A stretch of 41,080 nt of DNA from Fragilaria crotonensis (GCA_022925895.1 JAKSYS010000576.1:1-41080), one strand, 5' to 3'; positions 20,395 through 31,592 are shown, counted from the stretch's first letter. Numbers and translations are program-made. Notes: generated by a model from the letters alone, not told the origin.

Positions 20395-21902
20395 TAATAA
20401 CCAGGAAGGCGAGGCTTTGTGCGAACGGTAATGAAACGGATCCCAAAGGATCGACTTTCTCAACTGTGGTGTCACACCGTCCGGCTCTTCTTCTTGATGG
20501 CAGCACTTCACGATACGGACATATTATTGGCCGACATTCAGAACGCCTATCTGAATGCTCCGGTGAGGGAGACGAAGTTATACACTATAGCGGGTAAGGA
20601 GTTTGGTCCCAAGAATGAAGGACGTCCGGTAATGCTCGTGCGTGCACTTTATGGGTTGCGGAGCAGCGGCAAGTCCTTTCGTGACTTTCTCGCAAATAAT
20701 CTTCGAGAGATGGGGTACGTAAGTACTAAGGTACCAGACCTGGACCTGTGGATGATGCCAGACACTAAAACTGATGGTACGGAATACTACTGATACGTTA
20801 TATTCTATGTTGATGATGTAGCGGTTACAATGGAGGAACCCAAGCGGTTTATGGACGAGCTAGGGCTACGGTTCACTTTGAAGGAAGGAAGTGTGCAGGA
20901 ACCAATACTGTATTTGGGAGCCGACGTTATGAAGTGGTATATCGCTGAGTCAGACGAACCGGGAAAGGTTCGATGGGCATTGGCGTCTACGAAATATACA
21001 AGTAGTGCAATCGCTGACCTTGAGACTGAAGTAGATTCAATAGGGAAGCGACTTGTTCCCACAAAGGTTGTTACTCCACTTGCCAGTGCTTACCGGCCGG
21101 AGCTGGACCAAACGACGCAGTTGAATGCCGGCGAGAGGCAGAACTACTATCAGGGGCTGATAGGAATACTCCGTTGGATATGCGAACTGGGACGGCTTGA
21201 TATACTTATGCCGGTCTCAATGATGTCTCGATATTTGGTGGCTGCTAGAAAAGGCCATTTGGATCAACTGTTTCATATTTTTGCATATTTGAAGCGATAT
21301 CATTCGTCGATGATGGTCTTTGACGATACGGAACCTGCCTTTGACGAGAGGAGGTTTAAGGTTTGTGATTGGAGTGAATACTATCCTGGTGCTAAGGAAG
21401 CTTTGCCTCCGGATATGCCAACACCGCGAGGACGTTCCGTCGTGATGTCTTGCTTCGTCGACGCTGATCATGCGGGTGCAGAGTTACGAGACGATCGCAC
21501 ACGGGTGTGATCATTTTCGTGAATCAAGCTCCAATATTGTGGTATTCAAAAAGACAGAATACGGTAGAGTCCTCAACCTTCGGATCGGAGTTTGTTGCAA
21601 TGCGGATTGCAATCGAAATGATTGAGGGACCACGTTATAAGCTGAGGATGATGGGTGTAGGGATCGATGGACCGTGCAATGTGTTTTGCGATAACAATGC
21701 AGTGGTGCTGAATTCTGCTAACCCGGAATCCATGTTGAAGAAGAAGCATGCGGCTATCAATTATCATCGGGCGCGGGAAGCAATCGCAGCGGGAGTGATT
21801 AGAGTTGCAAAGGATAACACGGCGACGAATATTGCCGATTTGTTAATGAAATGTTTACCTGGTCCGACCTTACGCGAGCATGCGGGTCGGATATCATGGT
21901 GA
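20395..21902 (+). pseudogene. Ty1/copia retrotransposon remnant: reverse transcriptase and RNase H
   Basis: Coding text enters at about 20395 as RKARLCANGNETDPKGSTFS and shifts frame near 20480. It then reads AALHDTDILLADIQNAYLNAP and RALYGLRSSGKSF, typical of copia reverse transcriptase. An in-frame TGA at 20791-20793 precedes the FYVDDV active site. The connection and RNase H domains follow (SCFVDADHAG), with a shift near 21490 and then NQAPILWYSKRQNTVESSTFGSEF and FCDNNAVVLNSANP. The end is near 21902. Gag, protease and integrase are missing on the left, so it is 5'-truncated, and no long terminal repeat pair was found. It resembles diatom CoDi elements. It begins about 270 bp beyond the hAT element. 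Confidence 0.88.
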
Positions 21903-22242
21903 ACGATGTGCTCCGGCACAACCCCTTTTCTATTAATACCGAGGTTCCCAAAATGGTGCCTCAGGCCTCTGTTGGGTGATGATGTTCCGAGGCAAATTGA
22001 TCCGCGTATACCACGTATCAATTTGTGGGGACTATTAAGTTTGGCTCGTGCTATCGTGTTTTCAGGCTACTGCTTATGCATGACCGTAGTGGACATGTCC
22101 ATACGGTAGCAATTTGAACAGTAGAAACTCGACATCATGCACTTATATTCTTTTAATCCTATTTTAATACCGATGACCGTATACATATGCGTTTTTTACA
22201 ATTGATTACTTGAGCGCAACTCGTAAGAAATCACAAGCTACC
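21903..22242. other. 3' flank of copia remnant
   Basis: This is 340 bp that may include the element's 3' untranslated region and part of a 3' long terminal repeat. Without a second copy in the window the border cannot be set. Confidence 0.35.
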
Positions 22243-23166
22243 TTATGACTTGAAGTAGCTGATGTTAGTCATTCCGCGTTGTTGGTACCAATCGATGCAT
22301 TGTTGTGCATGTGCACCTTCTGGGATCGGTGTGTAGTGTGCCACAGGGGAGTGTTCTTCCATTGACACTCGACACTGTCGTAAGGGTTGTGGAGTGGCAC
22401 CTGGAAGCCACCTGTCCCGGCCAAGGCGCACGACCGACGCAAAGGTACGGTTGTTCATCCCCCTCAGCATTTCCTTCTCCCGTCGCGTCATTAGACTCAT
22501 TCCAGAAAATATCACGGGGGGATTACCGACGGTCGAAAGGCGATAAAGTCTGAATGGATTAGGTAGCCAGTATCGTTGCAATGCGTTGCTCCCTTACATA
22601 CTTCATAGCAGTCGACAAAGATCCCGTCAACCTCTGCGTCTGGTATTGTCGACAAAATGTACGTGTCATTTCTGATGATGACATCGGGGTTAACACGGAC
22701 TACCCAATCGTACCCTTGAAACCATCCCTGCTTATCTCCCTCCGCCATGGCTGCAATTGCCCCATTCTGATATCCTATGTTTAATGAGTGATGCACAGTA
22801 ATGTTCTTGCCGTAGAAAACCTGTCGCAGCAGAGCTTCATTGTAATTTCGACGTTCTTGGTCACCATTTAGGAAGACCGTAACATCTGCCATTCTTACAA
22901 GCTTGGAGTTGGCAATGGTGTACGGCCAGCACCCCTCCAAGAGCGCTTCATGCTGAGGAGACATATGCGTTGTAATGTAGAGCAAAACACGGGGACCTCT
23001 TGGCTCTTTCGCTTTTATCGATGGCGGAGGCGCTTTACCCTCAAGAACCGATTTCAAATTCAAATAATGAAGCGAAGGAGATACAACAAGGAACACCACG
23101 CACAAAGCAAAAAAGCCTTCTTGGCATACTTTTCCACGTCCTGTTACGGACTTGAGTGAATTTCAT
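22243..23166 (-). pseudogene. Putative type II glycosyltransferase, two homopolymer frameshifts
   Basis: From ATG 23166 the minus strand reads MKFTQVRNRTWKSMPRR and then meets a T6 run near 23120 where the frame shifts into a hydrophobic anchor (ALCVVFLVVSPSLHYL). The luminal domain contains RVLLYITTHMSPQHEALLEG, DVTVFLNGD, and YDWVVRVNPDVIIRND, which looks like a nucleotide-sugar/metal site, then HSDFIAFRPSVI. A second shift at a C6 run near 22520 leads to a tail with WLPGATPQPLRQCRV and SPVAHYTP, ending at 22243. One base in each homopolymer would give an open frame of about 307 residues, so sequencing error is as likely as real decay. The family is unnamed to me; the role as a glycosyltransferase is inferred from the layout. 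Confidence 0.65.
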
Positions 23167-24908
23167 TTTTAGAGCGCCTCTGGAGCAAAGGAGGTTTGAT
23201 CTGCAAACAATATCGCAACAACTATCACACAATACCAAAAGCAGTAACATCAACAATTTCAAAAAGAACGGGAAATAAACATCACTTACCCGCTCCACCG
23301 CTTAGCAAGTTGCTCTCCGACGAAGCCAGTCGACATGATTCAAGTTTCAATTATCAATTATTTGTCGCTGATGCTTCTCTGTTGCATTAGCATTTACGCT
23401 CTAGAGTGATGCGGTCATCGATACGAACCGGACTCGGGAATCGGGAATCAGTCATCGACGGGTGCACGCTTATACATGTACGTGTAACTATGTCATACAA
23501 TGTGTACATGTTTAACCCCAAACATCAAAAATCGTAGGACAAAAAGAGGACAAATTTTGGCGACACTCGCTAACTCCAGATTTCAAGTTCAAACAAAATC
23601 GTAGTCGTACCTGGAGGTTCCGAATATCTTCTTTTCGACGCTTTTGTCGACCGACATGAAAATAAGTGAAAACGATTACGACGAGTTTAGTGTTTTCCAA
23701 CGGAATTTCGCATTTGACATGCTAACTAATTTTTTTTATTTGATATGAGTACACCTATCTAAATTCTCCGTAGTCATGGAATAGTAGAAATGAACGAAAG
23801 ACAAATTCGGCTCGAAAAAAATGAAAGAAGGAATGGAAAAATGCATTGGTAACGACTGGTATGACAATCCGATGAATGAATTCTTCACATTTAATTCTTA
23901 TGGAATTACTTGAGATACTCCGATGCATTCGAATGGAATCTCTTAATTAGGAATCGTCAAGATACATATGTTTTCGAGCTGTTTCTTAAATTTTCTTAAG
24001 TTTTCTCAAACTTTCTTAAGAAACTTTAAGAAGATTTGAGTTGCTTATAAAATCTCAAATAATCTACGTGAACCTGGTAATAAAATTGCGCCTTCTTAAA
24101 TTTTCTTAAATAATCTCAAACTTTCTCAATCGGACGTGAGAAAAAAGAAGTTTCTCATATTTTCTTAAACTTTCTCATTCTTTATCAACTTTACTTAACG
24201 CAAGATTCCTATCTGTAACTCTTGTTCGAAAACAATTTGTCCGAACGATAGTCTGCCAACTAGGACAAAATGAAATCTCTATATTGTAGAACAAGCTCGA
24301 GAGTTCAAAGGTTAAGATGATATCGGTCGGACATAAATAGTTAATAGCCAAACAGATTATACATAGTCATTCTCGTTTTATACATAAAAAGGCGCTGAGG
24401 TGCGTCACGTTTTGACATGAGATCTGCTCGTGAATTATAGAATTTCGTGGTTGAGACATTTTCAATATGCACTGACAAATTCCACGAATCCTGCTTGGAG
24501 TACGATTAACGAAGTAGAGAAGGAATTCCGGAACCTCCTGGTACATCTTGTTCCTGACTGTTGTCTTATCGTTCTAATCTTGCTGTTGGTAAGTTACCTG
24601 GTATGAATAGTTGTTTTTGATCTCGATAGGATATAAACATGGGCTCAATCTTTAAATAAAGACAAAATTATCTTATTATTAAAAAAAAATAGCTCGAGTA
24701 CGTTCGTGTTTTTATCATATATAATTATGTAACACTCTACCGGTTGCCTATATGGCTGAAGCCAGACGCTCAAAGATCCAAATCAAAAAAATTTCACGGT
24801 ACCCCAGTACTTGTACGCAACTTTCAGGACTACAGTAGATTATGTCATCACGCTGTTGCGCCCTCCATCATGGAAGAATCGACATCCTGGTTTTGGTGAA
24901 TAGAGACC
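23167..24908. other. AT-rich non-coding region
   Basis: This is 1.7 kb without a supported gene. It is clearly more AT-rich than its neighbours and includes an A9 run near 24680. The left part probably holds the promoter of the minus-strand glycosyltransferase remnant. The simple-sequence block at 23986-24190 is listed separately. Confidence 0.5.
23986..24190. repeat. Degenerate TTTCTTAA/TTTCTCAA repeat block
   Basis: About fifteen loosely spaced copies of TTTCTTAA, TTTCTCAA and their reverse complements occur in 205 bp, including the palindrome-like TTTCTTAAGAAACTTTAAGAA. No coding potential. Confidence 0.7.
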
Positions 24909-26513
24909 ATGGAAGACTCTAACCAATTCCCTCCGCAACTTCTCGTCTCGCCGGCGTCAAGTGCCGAGAACTATGGTTCCTTGAAGTTAGTGAACACGGA
25001 AGCCCAAAAACAACAACAACATAAACAACAATCGGACGAGACAACCGAACTGCTCTGACAACGACCATGGTCGTGATCGTTCCTACAATCGACGATTGGA
25101 ATAACAGTGGCACTGCCACAATTGAAATAATCTTGAATCTTCTCAAGAATATTGTCGGATCGGGTGGATTCTCCTTGCCGGCCGGGATTGCAGCCTTTGC
25201 CAATGCACCTTCGGCGATAGTTCCGACCACTGTCGTCATTGTCGTCCTCGGCGTTATCACCGCCTATTCCTTCTCATTGCTGGGACGAATCTGTTCCGTC
25301 ACGCGAAGCACCACGTACCAACAAGCCTGGGATCGAAGTTTCGAAAGTCCAAACCATAATCATGGCTCAATTTCCAAACTGCGGTAGGAATGGTCGTGAC
25401 CGCAAAAGCCATTGTGGGGTGTTGGTCCTATAGCATCATTATTGGATCAACGTGTCAACCACTCCTCAGCTTCTTTCTGGAACTATCGAAAACGGAGACA
25501 TTAATAGCAATTGTGGTGCTTGTCCTCCTGCCGCTCTGCCTTGCTGAGAATTTGGGATCTCTGGCTGGTTTCAGTTTCATTGACAACTTGGAACGACGCT
25601 GTCGGCATTTACCATGATCCTACGATATTTTGATGGTTCTTATCAACAGGGCGGAAGGTTTTACGATAATATGAAGCCTGATCTACAACCTAGTTTTGTG
25701 TGACAAAGGGTGGGCTAGCTTCTTTACACCTCAGAGTCTTATTTTGGTTTCAATACTTTCGCAAGGGTACGTCGTTCATCAGTAGTCCTTCTGATTCGCT
25801 TTCTTCGATTCTCAATCAAATCTTCCTCCTCACCAGATACGTAGCGCACTACAAGTAAGCATCATGGCATGATCATGTTCCCCTGTTGGGTGTCACCTAA
25901 CTCCTTCTGGTTTTTATTCTCTTAGCGCCCCAAAATATTTCCATGAATTGAGACCGCTCAACCAGACGTTTCAATATCGTCGTGAACGTATCCTTCTTTG
26001 TGCTGGCGCCACCTACATGATCATTTCATCCCTCGGATTTTTAACATTTGGAGAGCACTCTGCTGGATTCATTCTCGACAATCTCCAACGACGATCGGTG
26101 GGCATCTGCCTCTCGACTGGGAGTGGCGCTGCTGTTCTCTTTTCGTATCCATTAGTATTTCTCGGTGCTCGTGAAGGTTTTGTTGCCTTGATGGTTGCCC
26201 ATTCTGCGCCTACCGATGCAGTTCGAATCGCAAACTAATTACGGTCGTTCTGATCGCCACCATTACGGCCTTGGCCATACTGATGCCGAACCTAACCTTT
26301 GTCCTATCCTTCGGTGGTGCAACCCTGTCCTCGTGCATCATTTATATCTTCCCATCACTCATGTTCCAAGCGTTGGTCCGTAATAACTGCTACTCACTTC
26401 AAATGTCCACGTCCAGCGACTGGGACATAAAGAAATCAGTCGCCATGATGTGGATGGGAGTTGGCTTGGGGATTTGTGGTGCTGTTGTTTCTGTTGTACG
26501 GACCTATTTCTAA
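24909..26513 (+). pseudogene. Amino acid/auxin permease (AAAP) family transporter, spliced but with about five frameshifts
   Basis: The start is ATG 24909 (MEDSNQFPPQLLVSP), with a Gln-rich cytosolic head. After a shift near 25056 comes the family entry helix (LLKNIVGSGGFSLPAGIAAF), then several membrane helices. Further shifts lie near 25375, 25590, 25690 and 26235. In between, text such as ILRYFDGSYQQGGRFYDNM, PQSLILVS and HYNAPKYFHELRPL fits the AAAP family. Two introns with proper borders remain: 25767-25836 (GTACGT...CAG, 70 bp) and 25855-25925 (GTAAGC...TAG, 71 bp). They flank an 18-nt microexon (25837-25854) coding GYVAHYN across the junctions. The last helix set ends at 26513. AAAP proteins are proton- or sodium-coupled amino-acid carriers. 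The MULE starts 126 bp downstream. Confidence 0.8.
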
Positions 26514-26629
26514 GCTGATGGAGATATGAGCGCCATCCGGTGTGAGTGATGAAATAATTGACTAAAGCAATTAGCTAATCAACCATCATGATAGAGTGCT
26601 GGTAGCATACGCGCTGGGGTGGGAGATGA

Positions 26630-26638
26630 TTTACATTA
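26630..26638 (+). repeat. MULE target-site duplication, left
   Basis: TTTACATTA, identical to 34171-34179. Nine base pairs is the typical Mutator-superfamily duplication. Confidence 0.95.
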
Positions 26639-27116
26639 GGGGAAATTACAATATCACGCATTTTTTTGCCACTTTTCAATATAGTACAATGACTTACTAT
26701 CCACAAATTCGTATTTTACTATATACTACATTTACAATTGTATTTTACAATATCACGCATTTTGAAAAGAGACATTTACAATATCACGCATTGTTTTGCC
26801 CCTTTACTATATCGCGCTTGTCGCCTGCCATGCCCGACCTCCACGGACGTCATGGTACACCATCTCGTAACATTCATCAAAGATGGTTCACACTCATCGC
26901 TCCACCATGTCGTACATACGCAACGAACATCATCATCACTCACTTCTCATCTGTCGTTCGTTTACTAAGCATCATACTTTGAGTGTGGTCATAATTCTTC
27001 TCTCTGCTCTTTTGTTTCAGAACTACAACTCAATCTTCATCTATATGGTCAACGAAATGGCACCAAATCTGAGATCAACAGTAGTCCCATACACAATCTG
27101 CGTCACGGTACTGTAC
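26639..27116 (+). repeat. MULE left terminal inverted repeat (478 bp)
   Basis: It matches the reverse complement of 33691-34170 with, by eye, four substitutions and three 2-nt length differences. Its outer 155 bp contain three copies of TACAATATCACGCATT at 26647-26662, 26746-26761 and 26777-26792. Open frames in it (the two repeats give mirrored proteins) are not genes. Confidence 0.95.
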
Positions 27117-27263
27117 CACAAACAACCTACTGACGTAGCGAAGCCCATGAAGGGCAACATGCCATTATCTTACCAGTGTGTTCACTGCTTTTTGCTGTTA
27201 ACTCACTTTGCTACCATTATACTTCGCACTTGATGTGCAAGTTAGTTATCATTAACATCAACA

Positions 27264-29659
27264 TCAATTGTCTTCATCGTTGTCATCAGTATCTTTTGAA
27301 CAGCATTCTTTATCGTCGTCAGGTCTGTACAAATCCAGACCCAACAAACGATTACGCATTGCCTGCCTCCTCCGTGCCTGCACTCTAGGACAGTCTTCGT
27401 CACTTGTCATTTCCAAGTCAGACTGGAATTGACGTGCCATCCCTTCCTCCTCCGCATCCCTCTTGCAGTAGCGATTACAACGTCGTCGTCATCGTTGTAA
27501 CGACAACCATGCTGAATACAACGACGAATGTATGTTTCTGCCTCGTCATTGCTGTCATCACGGTCATGTGATCCAGAGGTGATCTTCTTCATTTCGTCGT
27601 CCTTCTCCTTCACCTCGTGGAATAGTCTCTTCGGGCGCCCTGTATTTGATTGTGCCACATTCGTGACAACATCTGCTGCCGCACTACTTCCTGAAGCACG
27701 ACGTCGACCTGCCGCCACAACTTTTTCCTTGGCTGCCGTGAAGGTGCCATATAAGTGATTGTTGCCATTCCAACAACCCGAGCGTACTGGTGCTGTACCT
27801 TGCCCATCCGGTCGAGACACCGACGTGCAATGTCTCACAGCACGTCCGTCCCAGCTTATGGCTGTCCCATGATAAAGCTTGACGGCAATGCCATTGTACT
27901 CCGTTCCGCATGGCCTCCTTCCGTGCAAATTGGGGAAGATCAAGTACCAGTTTGATGCACAACCGGGCATTTCCTCTGTCCACACACTAAAGCCCTGCGA
28001 CGCGTCGTTTACGTCGAAATGCGACGCATTTCCTAGGTCAACGCTCATATCAATCGTGTAGCCCACCCGGATCCCATTGCAGTCATTTTCACCCATCGGA
28101 GCAATGGGTGGAAGAGATGAATCGGCTTCCATGTGTTGAACAACAGACAGCACATCGGGAAAACAGCACATACCGATAGTTGCGAACGCCGCAATAAACC
28201 TTTTCAGTACTGTTTGCGGCACCTTATAGTTAGCGGCGTATCCAACAGTACCCGATCCGTCAAGGAGCACTCGTGTCCCAATGGCATGCATTGTCCCAAC
28301 ATCTCCTTTGTTCTGTCTCGCCGTGCCAACAGGTACATTCCGACGCAGAAGTGAGTTGTGTTCCACAATTGCGTCTAGGCAACCGACAACGTCATATTGT
28401 TGCTTCAGATGACAATACCGCGACTTGAGTGATGCGTCAAGAACGCTTCGGACCATGATGACAGACTTCCTCCCAATTGTGCTTGGCACTGGTGGTGCAA
28501 TGTCGACTATGATGTCAACGAATGGGCGTTCCCCAGGATCAACAATCCAGCAAGTATCGGGGATGTTAAGATGCAAGCACCCAGGAGCGTAATGACGACC
28601 ACCCACCCTTGTGGAATTAGAGTTGACAAGGCGGCGATTGTATTCCTGAGCTCGGTCAGGAACTGGCCACGCACCCACATCGTGGCCAGAGATAAGATCT
28701 GGTGGCATCCTTGGGCCTTCGTGATCCGCGCATTGTGTTGACGTGAACACTTCACGCGGAAAATTTATTGTGGCGGGATGGTACGCAACTCTCCACGCAG
28801 ACACAAAAGTAGACTGTGGCGACCCCTTTCTCGTAATGCTGGCAAACCTTTTAACGTAACCATCCCCACCAAATTGCAAGTCCGACTGCGGCGACTGCTC
28901 CATGCCAGTCTTTAGACGAAACCAACTCATGTCCATGGCAATCCTGGAACCTTCTACACCTTCTGACTTTCTTCGCCAGTCCCTTACAGCGTAAAATACA
29001 CCCGCCCTGGGAGGAACGCAAGGAGAGTCCTGTACTTGAAGTCGTTGACATCATCCAGGTCTTTTCTTCAGACGCAGGTGCCATAATGACGTCGTCTTCA
29101 CCCAAGTTACCATAACTTGAGTCACTTATACCCAATGCCGCGGCAGCCGTCGGGTAATCCTCCGATTACAGATGACATCCATTAGGATGAATTCCGAAAG
29201 GAATTCGGAGGATGATCCGTGCTTCATGAACATGTCATCCAGAGACCGCAATTGCGTGATGGCAGTACTACGATCCGAATCGTTGTTGATACCGAATGAA
29301 CAAGCAAGCGCATACGCTATCCATCGCAAGGGTGTCCCACATATCTCGACCTCGCCCTTCATCGTCCCTGTTTTCGTTGCATCGCGAAACGCAGTCGCAA
29401 ATTCCCGACCTTCACTGAAATTACCGCCGTTCAAGGGGAAGCACTTCAGTAGAAGCGCCAACACCTTTGGACTGGAAGGAAAGTAATTCCTCTGCTTGCG
29501 TTTTTTCGGCATCTTGTTACTTAACCGTTTTCTTGAAGGATCCACCACTACCACACGTGGATTTTCCTTTCCAAAGTTGAGCATAGTTGACCGACAAATG
29601 GACGTCCGACATCGCGCCTTCAACGTTTCGTTGTCTTCGTTTGGTATCAAGTCCGACAT
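27264..29659 (-). pseudogene. MULE accessory protein with candidate 2OG-Fe(II) dioxygenase fold, frameshifted
   Basis: The minus-strand gene starts at ATG 29659 (MSDLIPNEDNETLKAR). The first 177 residues include a basic PKKRKQR patch and the block FPLNGGNFSEGREFATAF. Frames shift near 29130, 29060 and 28990, with coding text continuing (APASEEKTW, KYRTLLAFLPGRVYF, VRDWRRKSEGVEGSR). The longest open part is 27407-28936, 509 residues. It holds RVGYTIDMSVDLGNASHFDVNDAS, in which H306-x-D308 resembles the iron-binding HxD of 2-oxoglutarate dioxygenases. The strand AVKLYHGTAISWDGRAVRHCTS follows, with H369 as candidate distal ligand and R375 as candidate 2OG contact. A final shift near 27475 adds an acidic/basic tail ending at 27264 (RDAEEEGMARQF). 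The fold call is my inference from spacing only; it may be an unrelated MULE-specific protein. Confidence 0.55.
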
Positions 29660-29689
29660 GGCAAATGGTTTGCCAATACTACACTCACA

Positions 29690-29902
29690 GCTAAATGGCA
29701 GGAGAGTACAGTAAACTTGTTGACAGCAAAACGAACTCCGTCGGCTAGATGGCAGATGGAATTTGTTTCAGTGAAACAACTCTAACCCTACGTCAAGGAC
29801 ACCTCGTTCTACTAAGGTGACCAAATACTTAGAGCTCCAAGCTAAATGGCAGGGAGAGAAAGTACTCTGTCGACGCAACAAGCATTCCCGGCTAGATGGC
29901 AG
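29690..29902. repeat. Paired GCTAAATGGCAGG ... GCTAGATGGCAG repeats
   Basis: GCTAAATGGCAGG occurs at 29690-29702 and 29841-29853. GCTAGATGGCAG follows 50-54 bp later in each case, at 29744-29755 and 29891-29902. The pair looks like a duplicated module of about 65 bp, upstream of the accessory gene start. Confidence 0.8.
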
Positions 29903-30105
29903 GGAAATGATGATGCGCTCCTGGTAGTGAGGTGGCCTCAGGTTAAGAGGTGAATGCGAAGATTGTTCGGAATGATAGACGAAGAAGAAGTAAACTTGAC
30001 TTGAGAAGTAATGCCGGAGTGAAACGTGTTGGACATAGAACTCCGCGCGCAATTCTTTGGTTAGTACATGTTTTACGTTGAAATTCGCGTGAATTTGAAT
30101 CATGG

Positions 30106-30167
30106 ACTACTAATTAGCCTACCAGCGCGCGAAAGTACTACTAATTAGCCAACAAACGCGCCAAAGA
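30106..30167. promoter_or_regulatory. Two tandem E2F-consensus sites in a 31-bp repeat
   Basis: Two 31-bp units begin ACTACTAATTAGCC (30106 and 30137). The first contains GCGCGAAA (30127-30134) and the second GCGCCAAA (30158-30165). On the minus strand these read TTTCGCGC and TTTGGCGC, both exact matches to the E2F/DP consensus TTTSGCGC. Binding is inferred, not shown. Confidence 0.65.
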
Positions 30168-30486
30168 CAGCAAAATTTTGATATTTATCTCTAGTCATGT
30201 AGGTTAGTGTATAGTGACTTGGCAATATAGTACACACCAACCCCTACAGAAATCTTGTTTTTTATGCAAAACGCACGCACGTTCTTAAATGAATTGAAAT
30301 GAATAACACTTACTAGGCTTAGGTATTTTACTTAGACGTAACACTTAAGCGTTGCACTTAGACGTAATGCTACGGAAGCGTACAAGTACCACTTTTACAT
30401 CGAATTCTCAAGCCACCATCGGTTGTCATCTTCCTCTTTTGAGGTGTCTTTGGAGTTGTGTTGTGATCACCACAAACATACCATGA

Positions 30487-31218
30487 AGGAGGCACGTTTC
30501 CGGAGATCCTCGCTTTTCTGGATGGATATCACCCAGCAGTGATGACACTTCTGCGCTGTCAACGAATGCTTGGCTGAGCACTTTGTTATTGGACTGTATA
30601 TTGCAGCGATCTGTCCCTCCCCAGGAGGTAATTTCCACGAATGTATCTCACATAGGAAGCCTTGGCACCTATGAGTACTTCAATTCATGTAATGACTTGA
30701 TCAATGATAATCCAGAACTCGTGGAAGACGAGACGACGAGAGGACGTAAACTTGCTCGCAGTCGGAACGTCGCTCGTATTCGGCAACAAATGAAAGCTTG
30801 TTTTGGATCGCCGCGTACTCTCAACAGGCTGCTTATCCCGATTGTGTTGGGAAATCATTTTTTTGTGCTATGCCTGGACTGTTCGATCTCAACGCCGGAG
30901 TTCGTAAATGACATGACGTTTTATGATTCCCTGGTACGCCGCACACGTCAGGTTCACCCCGATGTCCTTTGCATCGTAAAGGTTGTGAATTTATTCATTC
31001 ACAATTTCATTCTACACGAGAAAAAACATGCACACCTAAGGGAAAGTGACGCGGCGCTGATTGGCAGGGTGCATTATTGCGATTGTCCCATCCAGAAGAA
31101 TGGGTTTGACTGCGGCTTGTTTGCAGTGGGTGTTGTATTACACCTCATCGAGGGCATTGATGTCACGAGAGAAACGTTTCGGCAACAAGACGTCACAAAC
31201 TGCGAAGTAGGCTGGTGA
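30487..31218 (+). CDS. Ulp1-type (C48) SUMO-protease domain of the MULE
   Basis: The open frame runs from 30487 to 31218 and includes the family entry NAWLSTLLLDCILQRS. The catalytic triad and oxyanion residue are all present: His in LGNHFFVLCLD (codon at 30856), Asp in FYDSL (30925), Gln in PIQKNGFDCGLF (31093) and Cys in the same motif (31111). C48 proteases cut SUMO or related ubiquitin-like proteins. There is no ATG before the conserved domain, so the start lies in an upstream exon or the domain belongs to a longer ORF. After 31218 coding text resumes in other frames (RSRLVTVFGDGADLG, then EVIHKEPKKERRLSSDSD), leading through an acidic linker to the transposase. Plant MULEs of the Kaonashi type also carry such a protease. 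Confidence 0.85.
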   Translation, partial: RRHVSGDPRFSGWISPSSDDTSALSTNAWLSTLLLDCILQRSVPPQEVISTNVSHIGSLGTYEYFNSCNDLINDNPELVEDETTRGRKLARSRNVARIRQQMKACFGSPRTLNRLLIPIVLGNHFFVLCLDCSISTPEFVNDMTFYDSLVRRTRQVHPDVLCIVKVVNLFIHNFILHEKKHAHLRESDAALIGRVHYCDCPIQKNGFDCGLFAVGVVLHLIEGIDVTRETFRQQDVTNCEVGW

Positions 31219-31592
31219 CAGTATTTGGGGATGGTGCTGACTTGGGAACAACAAGTCAGGTTGTGCGTGATTGCTTTCTAAGTTGCGCGGAAGTAGCATC
31301 TTAGACAGTTTTGGGCTGGAGGTCATTCATAAAGAACCAAAGAAGGAACGAAGGCTCAGTTCCGACAGTGATGTGAGTGCTGCTGTCCTGGTGTTGACAA
31401 CGTTGCAGGCTGAGGAGGCAGATCGTCCTGCCAGGGTGAGTAACGTTTATCGGCAAAACAGCAGACAGAGCGCAGGCGAGGATAGAGAGAGAATGAGAAT
31501 CACGACGATGACGACGACGACGACGACAGGGCTGGGGAGATGATGATGATGATGACTACGTCACCTGCGACAGCAGTGACGAGTACAGTTAA

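Larger units (their letters stand above)
29660..30486. promoter_or_regulatory. MULE divergent internal promoter region
   Basis: This is an 827-bp spacer between the minus-strand accessory gene and the plus-strand Ulp1/transposase unit. It holds the GCTAAATGGCAG repeats (29690-29902), the E2F-type tandem repeat (30106-30167), and AT-rich DNA. No gene is supported in it. Confidence 0.6.

Noticed and set aside
20791..20793. In-frame TGA before YVDD as selenocysteine
   Set aside because: Copia reverse transcriptase has no selenocysteine at this site and the element has other breaks; it is a plain nonsense change.
24909..26513. Programmed ribosomal frameshifting in the transporter gene
   Set aside because: At least five shifts in different contexts without slippery heptamers; decay or sequence error is simpler.
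26883..27233. His-rich small protein, with a mirror copy at 33581-33922
   Set aside because: Both lie largely in the MULE inverted repeats and mirror each other; this is repeat DNA, not a gene pair.
6671..30167. Functional link between EAPP (E2F-associated) and E2F sites in the MULE
   Set aside because: Nothing in the sequence connects them; being in the same window is most likely chance.
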